A stretch of 64,000 bases of DNA from Parahoeflea olei (GCF_001703635.1 NZ_LQZT01000003.1:91676-155675); one strand, 5' to 3'; counted from the first letter of the stretch, positions 44,009-53,488 are shown. A program made the numbers and translations. The notes: generated from the sequence alone by a model not told the origin.

Positions 44009-45046
44009 ATGCCAGCCTATGATTCCGTACTCGATGCCATCGGCAACACTCCGCTTATCCGCTTGAACGCGGCGTCGGAAGCCACGGGCTGCACCATCCT
44101 GGGCAAGGCCGAGTTCCTCAATCCCGGCCAGTCGGTCAAGGACCGGGCCGCGCTCGAAATCATCCGCGACGCCGAATCGAAGGGGCTGCTCCGCCCCGGT
44201 GGCACCATCGTCGAAGGCACCGCCGGCAACACCGGCATCGGACTTGCGCTGGTCGCGCGCGCGCTCGGCTACCGCACCGTCATCGTCATCCCCGAGACCC
44301 AGAGCCAGGAGAAGAAGGACGCGCTTCGGCTGCTCGGCGCGGAACTGGTGGAGGTGCCCGCGGCGCCCTACAAGAACCCCAACAATTATGTCCGGCTTTC
44401 AGGACGGCTCGCCGAGCAGATCGCGGCGAGCGACCCGAATGGCGCGATCTGGGCCAACCAGTTCGACAACACCGCCAACCGTCAGGCGCATGTGAAGACG
44501 ACCGCGCCCGAGATCTGGCGCGACACGCAAGGCAAGGTCGATGGCTTCATCTGCGCGGTCGGCTCGGGCGGCACGCTCGCCGGCGTCGCCGAAGGCCTGC
44601 GCGGCTTTTCCCCGGCCATCAAGATCGGCCTCGCCGATCCCGATGGCGCGGCGCTGCACAGCTTCTATTCGACCGGCGAGATGAAATCCTCTGGCGGTTC
44701 GATCACCGAAGGCATCGGCCAGGGCCGCATCACCGCCAATCTCGAAGGCTTCACGCCCGACATGTCGTTCAACATTCCCGATTCGGAAGCCATTCCGCTG
44801 GTGTTCGACCTGCTCGAGAACGAAGGCCTGTGCCTGGGCGGATCCTCGGGCGTCAATGTCGCCGGCGCCATCCGCATGGCCCGCGAGATGGGACCGGGCC
44901 ACACCATCGTCACCGTGCTCTGCGACTACGGCAATCGCTACCAGTCGAAGCTGTTCAATCCGGAATTTCTTGCATCCAAGGGCCTGCCTGTGCCTGAATG
45001 GCTGACGCGGAAGAGTGCGCTCTCCGTGCCCTATGTCACTGAATAA
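44009..45046 (+). CDS. cysK: Cysteine synthase A-type PLP enzyme
   Basis: A 345-residue O-acetylserine sulfhydrylase family enzyme. The PLP lysine is in NPGQSVKDRAALEIIRDAE near residue 43. The EGTAGNTGIGLALVARALGY motif, GSGGTLAGVAEGLRG phosphate loop and GGSSGVNVAGA follow. It is slightly longer than E. coli CysK (323) with a C-terminal extension ending VPEWLTRKSALSVPYVTE. The next gene, for alanyl-tRNA editing, starts about 20 nt later, so the two form an operon. Cystathionine-beta-synthase activity is an alternative within this family. Confidence 0.9.
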   Translation: MPAYDSVLDAIGNTPLIRLNAASEATGCTILGKAEFLNPGQSVKDRAALEIIRDAESKGLLRPGGTIVEGTAGNTGIGLALVARALGYRTVIVIPETQSQEKKDALRLLGAELVEVPAAPYKNPNNYVRLSGRLAEQIAASDPNGAIWANQFDNTANRQAHVKTTAPEIWRDTQGKVDGFICAVGSGGTLAGVAEGLRGFSPAIKIGLADPDGAALHSFYSTGEMKSSGGSITEGIGQGRITANLEGFTPDMSFNIPDSEAIPLVFDLLENEGLCLGGSSGVNVAGAIRMAREMGPGHTIVTVLCDYGNRYQSKLFNPEFLASKGLPVPEWLTRKSALSVPYVTE

Positions 45047-45067
45047 GCCACGAAAGCCATTGCACCC

Positions 45068-45793
45068 ATGCCGCTTCTCTTTCTCAAGGATGCCTATCTC
45101 TCCACCGCAGAAGCGCTCGTGACCGGCATCCGGGCCGACGGCGGCATCCTGTTGCACCAGACCTGCTTTTACGCGACCTCCGGCGGCCAGCCCGGCGACA
45201 CGGGCTTTCTGGAGCGCGCCAATGGCGAGAAAATCATGATCGCCGCCACGGTGACCGGCGACACCAAGGCCGAGATCGTGCATCTGCCCGCCCCGGGCCA
45301 GCCGATGCCCGAGATCGGCGAACAGCTGGTGCTGCACATCGACTGGGACCGACGCTACAAGCTGATGCGCATGCACACCGCCTGCCACCTGCTCTCAGTC
45401 GTCTGCCCCTACCCGATCACCGGCGCCTCTGTCGGCGAAGAAGACAGCCGGGTCGATTTCGACATGTCGGAGACCATCGACAAGGCAGAGGTGACCGCAA
45501 AGCTGATGGACCTCGTCAACGGCAACCACCCGATCTCCTACACATGGATCTCGGAAGCCGAACTCGAGGCCAATCCGGGTATCGTCAAGTCCAAGAATGT
45601 CCGCCCGCCGCGCGGCCAGGGCAATATCCGGCTGGTCTGCATCGGCGAGAACTCCTCCATCGACAGCCAGCCCTGCGGCGGCACCCATGTGAGCGAGACC
45701 GCCGAAGTGGGCCAAATCCACATCGGCAAGATCGAGAAGAAGGGCAAGGAAAACCGCCGCTTCCGCATCCGCTTCGGACCGGCGCCGGAATAG
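45068..45793 (+). CDS. Alanyl-tRNA editing protein (AlaX family)
   Basis: A 241-residue free-standing editing domain that hydrolyses mischarged Ser- or Gly-tRNA-Ala. The zinc-binding pairs are visible as RMHTACHLLSVV near residue 104 and QPCGGTHVSETAE near residue 203. The N-terminal beta-barrel has TCFYATSGGQPGDTG near residue 35, as in AlaRS editing domains. Linkage to cysK is seen in other alphaproteobacteria. Confidence 0.93.
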   Translation: MPLLFLKDAYLSTAEALVTGIRADGGILLHQTCFYATSGGQPGDTGFLERANGEKIMIAATVTGDTKAEIVHLPAPGQPMPEIGEQLVLHIDWDRRYKLMRMHTACHLLSVVCPYPITGASVGEEDSRVDFDMSETIDKAEVTAKLMDLVNGNHPISYTWISEAELEANPGIVKSKNVRPPRGQGNIRLVCIGENSSIDSQPCGGTHVSETAEVGQIHIGKIEKKGKENRRFRIRFGPAPE

Positions 45794-45995
45794 GCCACGG
45801 CGCACGGCGGCCTGGTGCAGCCGCTCCATCGCCGGGATTTTACGAGAATCTTAACGGTTTGTTTGAGCCCGCGTTAAAGGCTGCGGGGATAGGAATGGAC
45901 GCTGCGCACCGGTTGTCGATTGCTTCACGGCAACCCACCGGATGCGGTGTCCGGCCGCTCCCGGTCCCGGGCGTCAACTGTTGAGAACCGAACCG

Positions 45996-46304
45996 ATGCC
46001 GTCCATTCAAGGTGCCACCTACCCGATCTCAGCCCTGGCCCAGAGCCAGGTGCCGGCTCCCCCCGCGCGCTCGGCCATGGCGGCGCCGCTGGCTGCGAAG
46101 CCGGAGGCGGTCTCGGCGCCCGTATCGGGCGAACGCACGCTCGTCTCCAACCGGGTCAACGCCTATCTGTCGACCGAGCGCTCCGGCGCGCCGCGCTCCG
46201 ACCGGGACTCGGCCGATGGCGACGGCCGTGACGGCGAAGCCGACGAGAACGGCGTCCTCGACATGGACGAAGCGGCGACCTACAGGCCCGGCGCGCTCTA
46301 CTGA
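45996..46304 (+). CDS. Small hypothetical protein
   Basis: A 102-residue protein with no recognised domain. The N-terminal half is Ala/Pro/Ser-rich; the C-terminal half is charged (RSDRDSADGDGRDGEADENG) and ends in ATYRPGALY. It has no signal peptide or membrane segment. The ribosome site is weak. A conserved C-terminus of the type MDEAATYRPG is recalled from hypothetical proteins of rhizobia, which supports it modestly. Confidence 0.5.
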   Translation: MPSIQGATYPISALAQSQVPAPPARSAMAAPLAAKPEAVSAPVSGERTLVSNRVNAYLSTERSGAPRSDRDSADGDGRDGEADENGVLDMDEAATYRPGALY

Positions 46305-46491
46305 TCCGCCCTGCCGCTCCGAGCCTCTCCCGCGGGCGCGTCGCGCCCCCTCTCCCGCATCATCCCCGACGAACCGGTTGCTGCCGCATTGCCGCAAGCC
46401 GCGGCAATCGCCTATCCTCAGGCTTCAGCCCGATTGAAAGCGCTGATTCCCTGCCTTACACAGTGAGGCTCCCGACACGAGGACTCCAGCC

Positions 46492-47355
46492 ATGACCGCC
46501 ACGCCCGACACAAGTCCGTTCGTCGTCTCCTTCGACTGGCTCCGGAGCAGGCTGGGCACACCCGGCATCAGGATTGTCGATGCCTCCTGGTACCTGCCGA
46601 CGCAGAACCGCGATGCCGAGGCCGAGTATCGTGCGGCGCGGATTCCGGGCGCCGTGTTCTTCGATCACGACAAGATCGTGGCCCCGGATTCCAGCCTGCC
46701 GCACACGCTGCCCGATGCGGCGACCTTTGCCCTGGCCGCAAGCCGGCTCGGCCTGTCCGACACCGACACCATCATCGTCTATGACGGTCCCGGCCTGTTT
46801 TCCGCGCCCCGGGTCTGGTGGATGCTGCGTACCTTCGGCGCGGCCAACAGCTTCGTTCTGAACGGCGGCTTCGACGCCTGGAAGCGCGAGGGCCTGCCGG
46901 TCGAAACCGGCGCGCCGCAACACCCCGCCCCCGCAACCTTCACGCCCGATTTCGAGCCCAACGCGGTCACCAGCCTCGAAGAGATGCGCGCGATCGTCGA
47001 AAGCCAAGGCGCCCAGATTGCCGATGCCCGCGGCGCAGGCCGCTTCACCGGCGCCGAGGCCGAGCCGCGTGCCGGCATGCGCTCGGGTCATATGCCGGGT
47101 GCCCGCAATGTCCCGTTCACCACCCTCCTCGACGGAGGAAAGCTCAAGCCTGTCAACGAATTGCGCCAAGTTCTTGAAGGCGCCGGCCTCGATCTCGACA
47201 AGCCTATCGTCACCAGTTGCGGCTCAGGCGTGACCGCGGCCGTCATCACGCTGGCGCTGCAGTCGGTCGGCCACCGCGACAACGCGCTCTATGACGGCTC
47301 CTGGTCCGAATGGGGCGGTCGCGACGATACCCCGGTCGTGACCGGGGAGGCTTGA
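46492..47355 (+). CDS. sseA: 3-mercaptopyruvate sulfurtransferase
   Basis: A 287-residue two-domain rhodanese. The active-site loop in the C-terminal domain is TSCGSGVTAAVITLAL near residue 242, with CGSGVT characteristic of mercaptopyruvate rather than thiosulfate sulfurtransferases. The N-terminal domain carries IRIVDASWYLPTQNRDAEAE and IPGAVFFDHDKI. The following GNAT gene begins 1 nt after its stop, so the pair is coupled. It lies near cysK, consistent with a sulfur-metabolism neighbourhood. Confidence 0.93.
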   Translation: MTATPDTSPFVVSFDWLRSRLGTPGIRIVDASWYLPTQNRDAEAEYRAARIPGAVFFDHDKIVAPDSSLPHTLPDAATFALAASRLGLSDTDTIIVYDGPGLFSAPRVWWMLRTFGAANSFVLNGGFDAWKREGLPVETGAPQHPAPATFTPDFEPNAVTSLEEMRAIVESQGAQIADARGAGRFTGAEAEPRAGMRSGHMPGARNVPFTTLLDGGKLKPVNELRQVLEGAGLDLDKPIVTSCGSGVTAAVITLALQSVGHRDNALYDGSWSEWGGRDDTPVVTGEA

Positions 47356-47356
47356 A

Positions 47357-47908
47357 ATGGGCAAGTCCGGATCGCTCAAGGCCACGGAAACCCGTCTCGA
47401 AATGACGCGCTATCCGCGCGCGCTCAAGCCGCTGCCGGTCAATCTGCATGCAAGCCTGATCCGTGCCACCGACATTCCGCTGCATTTCTATCGCTACCTG
47501 CAATGGCGCGTCGGCCGGAAGTACAATTGGGTCACGCGCCTGCGCATGAAGGACGAGGACCTGGCCAAGATCGTCCATGCCAAAACCACCCGGATCTATG
47601 TGCTGAGCCTCGACGGCGCGCCGGCGGGGTTCTTCGAACTCGCCGAACTCGAGGATGCGACCGTCTATTTCGGTCTGATGGCCCACGCCCGTGGCCGCGG
47701 ACTCGGGGAATGGATGCTCGGCCAGGCGCTGGCGGCGGCATGGTCGCCCACCACCACGCGGGTGATCGTGTCGACCAATACGCTCGACCATCCCGCCGCA
47801 CTGCCGCTCTACCAGCGCGTCGGCTTCAATCCGGTGAGCCAGCACCAGGCGATCATCCGGCCGCTGACCGATGCGGAAATCCTCGCCGTCATGAAGGGCA
47901 CGGACTGA
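47357..47908 (+). CDS. GNAT-family N-acetyltransferase
   Basis: A 183-residue acetyltransferase. The acetyl-CoA site is FGLMAHARGRGLGEWMLGQAL near residue 110 (R-G-R-G-L-G), followed by TNTLDHPAALPLYQRVGFNPV. A GGGAGG site lies before the ATG and overlaps the end of sseA. The substrate is unknown; coupling to sseA is the only hint. Confidence 0.88.
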   Translation: MGKSGSLKATETRLEMTRYPRALKPLPVNLHASLIRATDIPLHFYRYLQWRVGRKYNWVTRLRMKDEDLAKIVHAKTTRIYVLSLDGAPAGFFELAELEDATVYFGLMAHARGRGLGEWMLGQALAAAWSPTTTRVIVSTNTLDHPAALPLYQRVGFNPVSQHQAIIRPLTDAEILAVMKGTD

Positions 47909-48005
47909 CGCCACCCGCGCGGCCGGGCGACGCAATTCGGGTGGCGCCGCGGCAAGCCGTCCTTTAGCTCCGGGGCTTCCCACGAACGGCCCCCGCGAGG
48001 ACATC

Positions 48006-48476
48006 ATGACAATCAGGTTCATCCCCATGGACGAGGCGACCGCCGCCCATCTGCGCAACGGCGGACCGGACGCCTATGGGAACGCGCCCGAAAAGCGGAT
48101 TTCCGACGGGGCCGGAGTTCGCTGCCGACGCTGCATGGATTTCGTCGCCCGCGGCGAGCCCTATCTGGTTGCCGCCTGGCGGCCTTTCACCGCGCTCCAT
48201 GCCTATGCCGAGACCGGCCCGGTGTTCCTGCATGCCGACCCCTGCAGCCCCGCGCCGCTCTCTGGCGCCCTGCCCGCCTTTCTCGAAAGCCCTGCCTATG
48301 TCCTGCGCGGCTACGATGCCGGCGAGCGCATCGTCTACGGCACCGGCGACGTGGTCGAACGGGGATCCATTCTCGCGCGTGCCGAAGAACTGCTGGCAAT
48401 GCCTGAGATCGAGGCGGTGCATGTCCGCTCGGCACGCAACACCTGTTACCACTGCAAGGCCGTGCGCGAGGCGTGA
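48006..48476 (+). CDS. DUF1203 domain protein
   Basis: A 156-residue protein of the DUF1203 family. Residues GVRCRRCMDFVARGEPYLVA (about 37-56) hold a Cys pair, and the C-terminus has RNTCYHCKAVRE, a second Cys pair, so a zinc-bound fold is possible. TGPVFLHADPCSP near residue 70 is the most conserved family part. Function is unknown. It stands alone between the GNAT gene and ald, convergent with ald. Confidence 0.85.
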   Translation: MTIRFIPMDEATAAHLRNGGPDAYGNAPEKRISDGAGVRCRRCMDFVARGEPYLVAAWRPFTALHAYAETGPVFLHADPCSPAPLSGALPAFLESPAYVLRGYDAGERIVYGTGDVVERGSILARAEELLAMPEIEAVHVRSARNTCYHCKAVREA

Positions 48477-48585
48477 GTGCCGTCCTGAGCGTCGGCCCGT
48501 CGCAAAAACCGCCCGCATCCCCTTGGGGACGCGAGCGGAGCGGGCCTGGGTGAACAGCCCACGGAGCCTTGTCGCGGCCGGCCGC

Positions 48586-49704
48586 TCAGGCGGCCCGGAG
48601 CGCCTGGTCGATATCGGCGTACTCGTAGCCGAGCGCTTCGGCCACCGGGCGATTGGTGATGCGCCCGCGGTGAACATTCAGTCCCGCCCGCAAATGGCGG
48701 TCGCCGGCAATGGCGTTGAGCCCGCCATCGGCCAGCATCAGCCCGTATTGGAGGGTGGCGTTGTTGAGCGCATGGGTCGAGGTGATCGGCACGGCGCCGG
48801 GCATGTTGGCCACGCAGTAGTGGATCACGCCGTCGACCTCGTAGGTCGGTTCGGCATGGGTGGTGGCATGCGAGGTCTCGAAGCAGCCGCCCTGGTCGAT
48901 CGCCACATCGACAATGACCGAGCCCTTCTTCATCCCCGACAACATGTCCCGGGTCACGATCTTGGGCGCCGCCGCGCCCGGAATCAGAACGGCGCCGATC
49001 ACCAGATCCGCGCCGAACACTTCCTCTTCCAGGGCTTCGAGGGTCGAATAGCGCGTATTGACCCGGCCATTGAAGATGTCATCGAGCTGGCGCAGCCGCG
49101 GCAGCGAGCGGTCGAGAATGGTGACATCCGCGCCGACTCCGGCAGCGATCTTGGCCGCGTTCAGGCCGACGACGCCGCCGCCGATCACCGCGACCTTGGC
49201 CGGCAGCACGCCGGGCACGCCGCCGAGCAGAATGCCGCGCCCGCCATTTGCCGTCTGCAGAGAGGTCGCGCCGGCCTGGATCGCCAGACGTCCGGCAACC
49301 TCAGACATCGGCGCGAGCAGCGGCAGGCCACCACGGTCGTCGGTCACGGTTTCATAGGCCACGGCGGTGCAGCCCGACGCGAGAAGACCCTTGGTCTGCT
49401 CCGGATCCGGCGCCAGGTGGAGATAGGTGTAGAGCAGCTGGCCTTCGCGCAACTGCGCCCATTCATCGGGCTGCGGCTCCTTGACCTTGACGACCATGTC
49501 GGCCCGTTCGAACACATCCGCGGCGGTCGCGGCAATCGTCGCGCCGGCAGCCTGATAGGCCGCGTCGTCGGCGCCGATCCCCATGCCGGCACCGGTTTCG
49601 ACGAGGACCTGATGGCCATGCGCCACATATTCGCGCACCGCGCCGGGGGTCAGCCCGACACGATACTCATGATTCTTGATTTCCTTGGGGCATCCTACAA
49701 GCAT
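48586..49704 (-). CDS. ald: Alanine dehydrogenase
   Basis: A 372-residue NAD-dependent enzyme interconverting alanine and pyruvate plus ammonia. The N-terminus MLVGCPKEIKNHEYRVGLTP includes the substrate Arg, and the NAD fold is KVAVIGGGVVGLNAAKIAAG near residue 170. Catalytic His and Asp regions (YTYLHLAPDPEQ; VDVAIDQGGCFET) are present. It is divergent from an Lrp/AsnC regulator, the standard control arrangement for ald. Confidence 0.96.
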   Translation of the reverse strand: MLVGCPKEIKNHEYRVGLTPGAVREYVAHGHQVLVETGAGMGIGADDAAYQAAGATIAATAADVFERADMVVKVKEPQPDEWAQLREGQLLYTYLHLAPDPEQTKGLLASGCTAVAYETVTDDRGGLPLLAPMSEVAGRLAIQAGATSLQTANGGRGILLGGVPGVLPAKVAVIGGGVVGLNAAKIAAGVGADVTILDRSLPRLRQLDDIFNGRVNTRYSTLEALEEEVFGADLVIGAVLIPGAAAPKIVTRDMLSGMKKGSVIVDVAIDQGGCFETSHATTHAEPTYEVDGVIHYCVANMPGAVPITSTHALNNATLQYGLMLADGGLNAIAGDRHLRAGLNVHRGRITNRPVAEALGYEYADIDQALRAA

Positions 49705-49824
49705 TCTCTATTCCTCTGGAGGGTGGTGACCGGTATCTTGCGCACCGTATCGGGGGTTTCAATGCCGTCCAACCTACAAACCGGAAAATGAAAGGTCCTT
49801 GCAATGTCAGCTTGCGCATTCACG

Positions 49825-49850
49825 CCATTCGAATATTATTGTGTGAATGG
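49825..49850. promoter_or_regulatory. Candidate Lrp operator between ald and its regulator
   Basis: CCATTC and GAATGG form an inverted repeat with a 14-nt AT-rich centre, in the 170-nt divergent region and about 25 nt before the regulator start. The AT-rich palindrome fits Lrp/AsnC binding. Confidence 0.5.
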
Positions 49851-49874
49851 CACCATTTTCAGGACATTCTTCGA

Positions 49875-50339
49875 ATGCATGATGTCGATACGATCGATAT
49901 CGCCATTCTGAAGACACTTCAGCGCGAGGGCCGGATTTCCAACGCCGCCCTTGCCGAACGGGTCGGGCTGTCCGCCTCGGCCTGTTCCCGGCGCCTCGAC
50001 CACCTGGAAAAGTCCGGCGTCATCAAGGGTTATCACGCCCGTCTGGCGCACAAGGCGCTCGACTACCGGATGATCGCCATCGTCAACATTTCGTTGTCGG
50101 GGCAGTTCGCCAAGACGCTCGCGGAGTTCGAGGCGGCGGTCAAGCTCTGCCCCAATGTGCTGGTCTGCTACCTGATGAGCGGCGAGTACGACTACACGCT
50201 GCGCATCGCCGCCCGCGATCTCGAGGATTACGAACGCATTCACCGCGACTGGCTGTCCGCCTTGCCGCATGTGGTCAAGATCAATTCGAGCTTCGCGCTG
50301 CGCGAAGTCATCGACCGCCCGAATGTCGGGCTCGGCTGA
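49875..50339 (+). CDS. Lrp/AsnC-family regulator of ald
   Basis: A 154-residue regulator. The N-terminal helix-turn-helix covers DIAILKTLQREGRISNAALA and ERVGLSASACSRRLDHLEKS. The C-terminal RAM/AsnC ligand domain contains VLVCYLMSGEYDYTLRIAAR. The start at Met-His-Asp-Val follows AGGA; an upstream ATG at 49788 would overlap the operator and was rejected. By position it most likely activates the divergent ald gene in response to alanine. Confidence 0.92.
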   Translation: MHDVDTIDIAILKTLQREGRISNAALAERVGLSASACSRRLDHLEKSGVIKGYHARLAHKALDYRMIAIVNISLSGQFAKTLAEFEAAVKLCPNVLVCYLMSGEYDYTLRIAARDLEDYERIHRDWLSALPHVVKINSSFALREVIDRPNVGLG

Positions 50340-50485
50340 CGCCGGAACGCCCGGTGGCACGGGCGATCGGGCCTGAAAATAATCCGGTCGACACCGGCAG
50401 ACGACGCCGCGGACGTGGTGTAATCTGGATCGCCGGTCCGCTCTGGTCGGCACTTCCTGACAACCACACTCCTTCGGGGCATTTC

Positions 50486-50866
50486 ATGCACGCAAAAGCA
50501 CTGGCCAGCCTGGCCGTCACACTGGCATTTGCCGCCTTCCTCCCACTGCCCGCCGCCAACGCACAATCCGGAGCGGAATGCGTTTTCACCATCCACAACG
50601 ACACCGACCGCAACACCCTGACCGGCTTCTACACGAGCGAGGATGACGGCGACAGCTGGAGCGACAACTGGCTCGACGACCGCCTCGAGCCGGGTCAGTC
50701 CGCGCGCGCCGAATTCAGCGCCGACACCTGCGCCTGCGACCAGGTGTTCCAGGCCGGCTGGCTGAGCGCGGACAAGCGATCGGAAATTCTCGACGATCCG
50801 CACACGATCGACATCTGCACCGCCAGCAACGTCTATCTCGGCGACGACGAAATCACCTTCGACTGA
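50486..50866 (+). CDS. Small secreted acidic protein
   Basis: A 126-residue protein of unknown function. The signal peptide is clear (ALASLAVTLAFAAFLPLPAANA, cut near residue 27; 22 residues, given here by its ends ALASLAV and LPAANA). The mature protein is acidic and carries Cys in GAECVFTIHNDTDRN, DTCACDQVFQ and DICTASN. The pattern of a short Ig-like periplasmic domain with a polar FYTSEDDGDSWSDNWLDDRL segment is seen in other alphaproteobacterial hypotheticals. It is flanked by a hairpin on the right. Confidence 0.8.
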   Translation: MHAKALASLAVTLAFAAFLPLPAANAQSGAECVFTIHNDTDRNTLTGFYTSEDDGDSWSDNWLDDRLEPGQSARAEFSADTCACDQVFQAGWLSADKRSEILDDPHTIDICTASNVYLGDDEITFD

Positions 50867-50872
50867 GATCCT

Positions 50873-50897
50873 GCCAGCTGATCGGGCCAGCTGATCG
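50873..50897. repeat. Two tandem copies of GCCAGCTGATCG
   Basis: A 12-bp sequence is repeated with a 1-nt spacer immediately past the stop of the small secreted protein gene. Each copy contains the palindrome CAGCTG. Confidence 0.8.
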
Positions 50898-50932
50898 AAC
50901 CTGGGAGCGATTCCAAAACCCGAACCGCCACC

Positions 50933-50956
50933 GGAGCCGGCGCAGACGCCGGCTCC
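50933..50956. terminator. Hairpin between convergent genes
   Basis: A 10-bp perfect stem (GGAGCCGGCG / CGCCGGCTCC) with a 4-nt loop lies between the secreted-protein gene and the HlyU-family gene. It can serve both strands; no clear T-run. Confidence 0.6.
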
Positions 50957-50969
50957 CCCCGACACCGCG

Positions 50970-51263
50970 TCAGCGGAACAATTCGGCCCCCTGCTCGTCG
51001 ATCAGCTGTCGCCCCTTGCGCAGCGTCGCCGCCTCCGCCTCGTCGCGGTTCGAGAAGATGTCGGCACGGATGAAGGTCTGCTCGCGCTTGGCTTCGCCTT
51101 CGCCCTTGACGATGCGTCCGGCCAGCCGCCACTGCCCGCCCTCGGGCATCGGCTCGGCGAAGATCAGGCAATCCTTGTAGGAATCCGGCTCGTTGGCCGC
51201 CTGCGGCGGGGTGGACCCGCCACCGCCAAACAGGTTGCGGATGCTGTCGAGAATGCCTGCCAT
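50970..51263 (-). CDS. HlyU-family protein
   Basis: A 97-residue protein of the HlyU family. The N-terminal helix AGILDSIRNLFGGGGS is followed by the conserved domain, DSYKDCLIFAEPMPEGGQW then RIVKGEGEAKREQTFIRAD and FSNRDEAEAATLRKGRQLID. AAGGAG precedes the chosen ATG, and the 23 codons upstream are unlikely to be translated. HlyU activates hemolysin genes in Vibrio, but rhizobial members are of unknown role. Confidence 0.87.
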   Translation of the reverse strand: MAGILDSIRNLFGGGGSTPPQAANEPDSYKDCLIFAEPMPEGGQWRLAGRIVKGEGEAKREQTFIRADIFSNRDEAEAATLRKGRQLIDEQGAELFR

Positions 51264-51496
51264 GGTCTGCTCCTTGCTGTCGCTGCCGTCCGCGCTCCGG
51301 ACTTGCTCCGCAGCCTGCGTCAAAACCTGCACGCGAAACCGGTTGCGTCCGCGTCATGTCAGGATCACACTCGGCCTGTATGGCTGTCCGCCAGGGTCTG
51401 GCCGCCACAGGGCTGCGCGGATCCGACTGCCGCTGCACGCAACCGCGAAGGCGGAAACGGGAAATTCCTTTTAGGTCATTGCCGGGGAGAAAGTCC

Positions 51497-53488
51497 ATGA
51501 AAGACCATCAGAGTGCCGGAATGCTGCACCCGATTTCGCGCCGCTCGCTGCTGGGCGGGATCGCCGCCACCGGCGCGCTGGCGATGGTGCATCCCTTCAG
51601 CGCCCGTGCCGCCGCCGGCCAGGCGCATCTGCGCATCATGGAAACCACCGACCTGCATGTGCACGTCTTTCCCTATGACTATTACGGCGACAAACCGAAC
51701 GACACGATGGGCCTTGCCCGCACCGCCTCGCTGATCGGCCAGATCCGCGCCGAGGCACAGAACTCGATCCTGATCGACAATGGCGACTTCCTGCAGGGCA
51801 ACCCGATGGGCGACTACATCGCCTATCAGCGCGGCATGAAGGACGGCGACATGCACCCGATCATCGCCGCCATGAACGTGCTCGGCTATGACGGCGGCAC
51901 GCTCGGCAACCACGAATTCAACTACGGCCTCGACTTCCTGTTCAAGGTGATCGCCGGCGCCAATTTTCCGCTCGTCTGCGCCAATCTCGCGCGTGGCACG
52001 CTTGCCGCCAACCCGCGCGACGACGATCTGTTCCTCAAGCCCTACACCATTCTCGAGCGCACCATCACCGACGGCGCGGGCGCGACGCATCCGATCAAAA
52101 TCGGCCTGATCGGCTTCGTGCCGCCGCAGATCATGACCTGGGACGCGCGTCACCTGACCGGCAATGCGGCGACGCGCGACATCGTCCGGACGGCCGAGGC
52201 CTGGGTGCCGGAAATGCGCGAGAAGGGCTGCGATCTCGTGATTGCGCTGTCGCATTCGGGCATCGGCCAACAGGAATGGGCCGAAAATCTCGAAAACGCC
52301 TCGGTGCCGCTCGCCGCCGTCCCCGGCATCGACGCGATCGTCACCGGCCACAGCCATCTCGATTTCCCCGGTCCGAAATTCGATGGCCTCGCCGGGGTCG
52401 ACAACGCCGCGGGCACGATCTCAGGCAAGCCGGGCGTGATGGGCGGCTTCTGGGGCTCGCATCTCGGCCTGATCGACCTGTTGCTCGAACGCGACGGCTC
52501 CTCCTGGAAGATCGCGAGCCACACGTGCGAAGCGCGGCCGATCTACGAGCGCGTTGACCGCAAGGTGGTGGCGCTGGTGCCCGACACGCCCGCCGTGCTT
52601 GCCGCAGCAAAGGCCGAGCACGAGGCCACGCTCGCCTATGTGCGCACCGCCGTGGGCAAGACATCCGCACCGCTGCAGTCCTATTTCGCGCTCGTCGCCG
52701 ACGACCCATCGGTGCAGATCGTGAGCCAGGCCCAGACCTGGTACGTGACCGACATGCTGAAGCACACCGAGTGGAACGACCTGCCGGTGCTGTCGGCTGC
52801 CGCCCCCTTCAAGGCCGGCGGCCGCGGCGGCGCCGACTACTACACGGAGGTGCCCGCCGGCGACATCGCCATCAAGAACGTGGCCGATCTCTATCTCTAC
52901 CCCAACACCGTGCAGGCCGTCGTCGTCACCGGCGCCGACGTGAAGGACTGGCTGGAAATGTCGGCGGGCATCTTCAACCAGATCGCACCCGGCGCGGTGG
53001 ACGCTGATCTGATCAATGGCGATTTCCCCTCCTACAATTTCGACGTGATCGATGGCGTGAGCTACCGCATCGACTTGACCCAGCCCGCGAAATACAGCTC
53101 CAAGGGCGAGTTGCTCGACGCCGAAGCCAACCGGATTCAGGATCTGAAGTTCAACGGACAGCCGATTGATCCGGAACAGAAATTCATTGTCGCCACCAAC
53201 AATTATCGCGCCGGGGGCGGCGGCAATTTCCCGGGCATCGCACCCGAGAAGGTGATCTTCCAGGCGCCCGACACCAACCGCGACGTGATCGTCCGCTACA
53301 TCATCGAGCAGGGTACCATCAACCCGTCCGCCGACGACAACTGGAGCTTCGCGCCCGCGGGCGGCGCCACGGTGCTGTTTGCCAGCAGCCCGCGCGCCGG
53401 CGCGTTCGTCGAAGCGGTCAAGACCATGAAGATCGAACCGGCCGGCGATGGCGCCGACGGCTTCGCATTGTTCCGGATCACGCTTTAA
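51497..53488 (+). CDS. cpdB: Tat-exported 2',3'-cyclic-nucleotide 2'-phosphodiesterase / 3'-nucleotidase
   Basis: A 663-residue periplasmic phosphatase. The N-terminus has a twin-arginine signal, SRRSLLGGIAATGALAMVHP, near residue 14, cut after ARAA. The metallophosphatase domain shows METTDLHVHVFPYDYYGDK, DNGDFLQGNPMGDY, LGNHEFNYGLDF, ALSHSG and VTGHSHLDFPG. The C-terminal 5'-nucleotidase domain follows from about residue 370, with NNYRAGGGGNFPG near residue 575. It scavenges nucleotides from degraded RNA. Export would need the TatABC system encoded at 9825-11592. Confidence 0.94.
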   Translation: MKDHQSAGMLHPISRRSLLGGIAATGALAMVHPFSARAAAGQAHLRIMETTDLHVHVFPYDYYGDKPNDTMGLARTASLIGQIRAEAQNSILIDNGDFLQGNPMGDYIAYQRGMKDGDMHPIIAAMNVLGYDGGTLGNHEFNYGLDFLFKVIAGANFPLVCANLARGTLAANPRDDDLFLKPYTILERTITDGAGATHPIKIGLIGFVPPQIMTWDARHLTGNAATRDIVRTAEAWVPEMREKGCDLVIALSHSGIGQQEWAENLENASVPLAAVPGIDAIVTGHSHLDFPGPKFDGLAGVDNAAGTISGKPGVMGGFWGSHLGLIDLLLERDGSSWKIASHTCEARPIYERVDRKVVALVPDTPAVLAAAKAEHEATLAYVRTAVGKTSAPLQSYFALVADDPSVQIVSQAQTWYVTDMLKHTEWNDLPVLSAAAPFKAGGRGGADYYTEVPAGDIAIKNVADLYLYPNTVQAVVVTGADVKDWLEMSAGIFNQIAPGAVDADLINGDFPSYNFDVIDGVSYRIDLTQPAKYSSKGELLDAEANRIQDLKFNGQPIDPEQKFIVATNNYRAGGGGNFPGIAPEKVIFQAPDTNRDVIVRYIIEQGTINPSADDNWSFAPAGGATVLFASSPRAGAFVEAVKTMKIEPAGDGADGFALFRITL

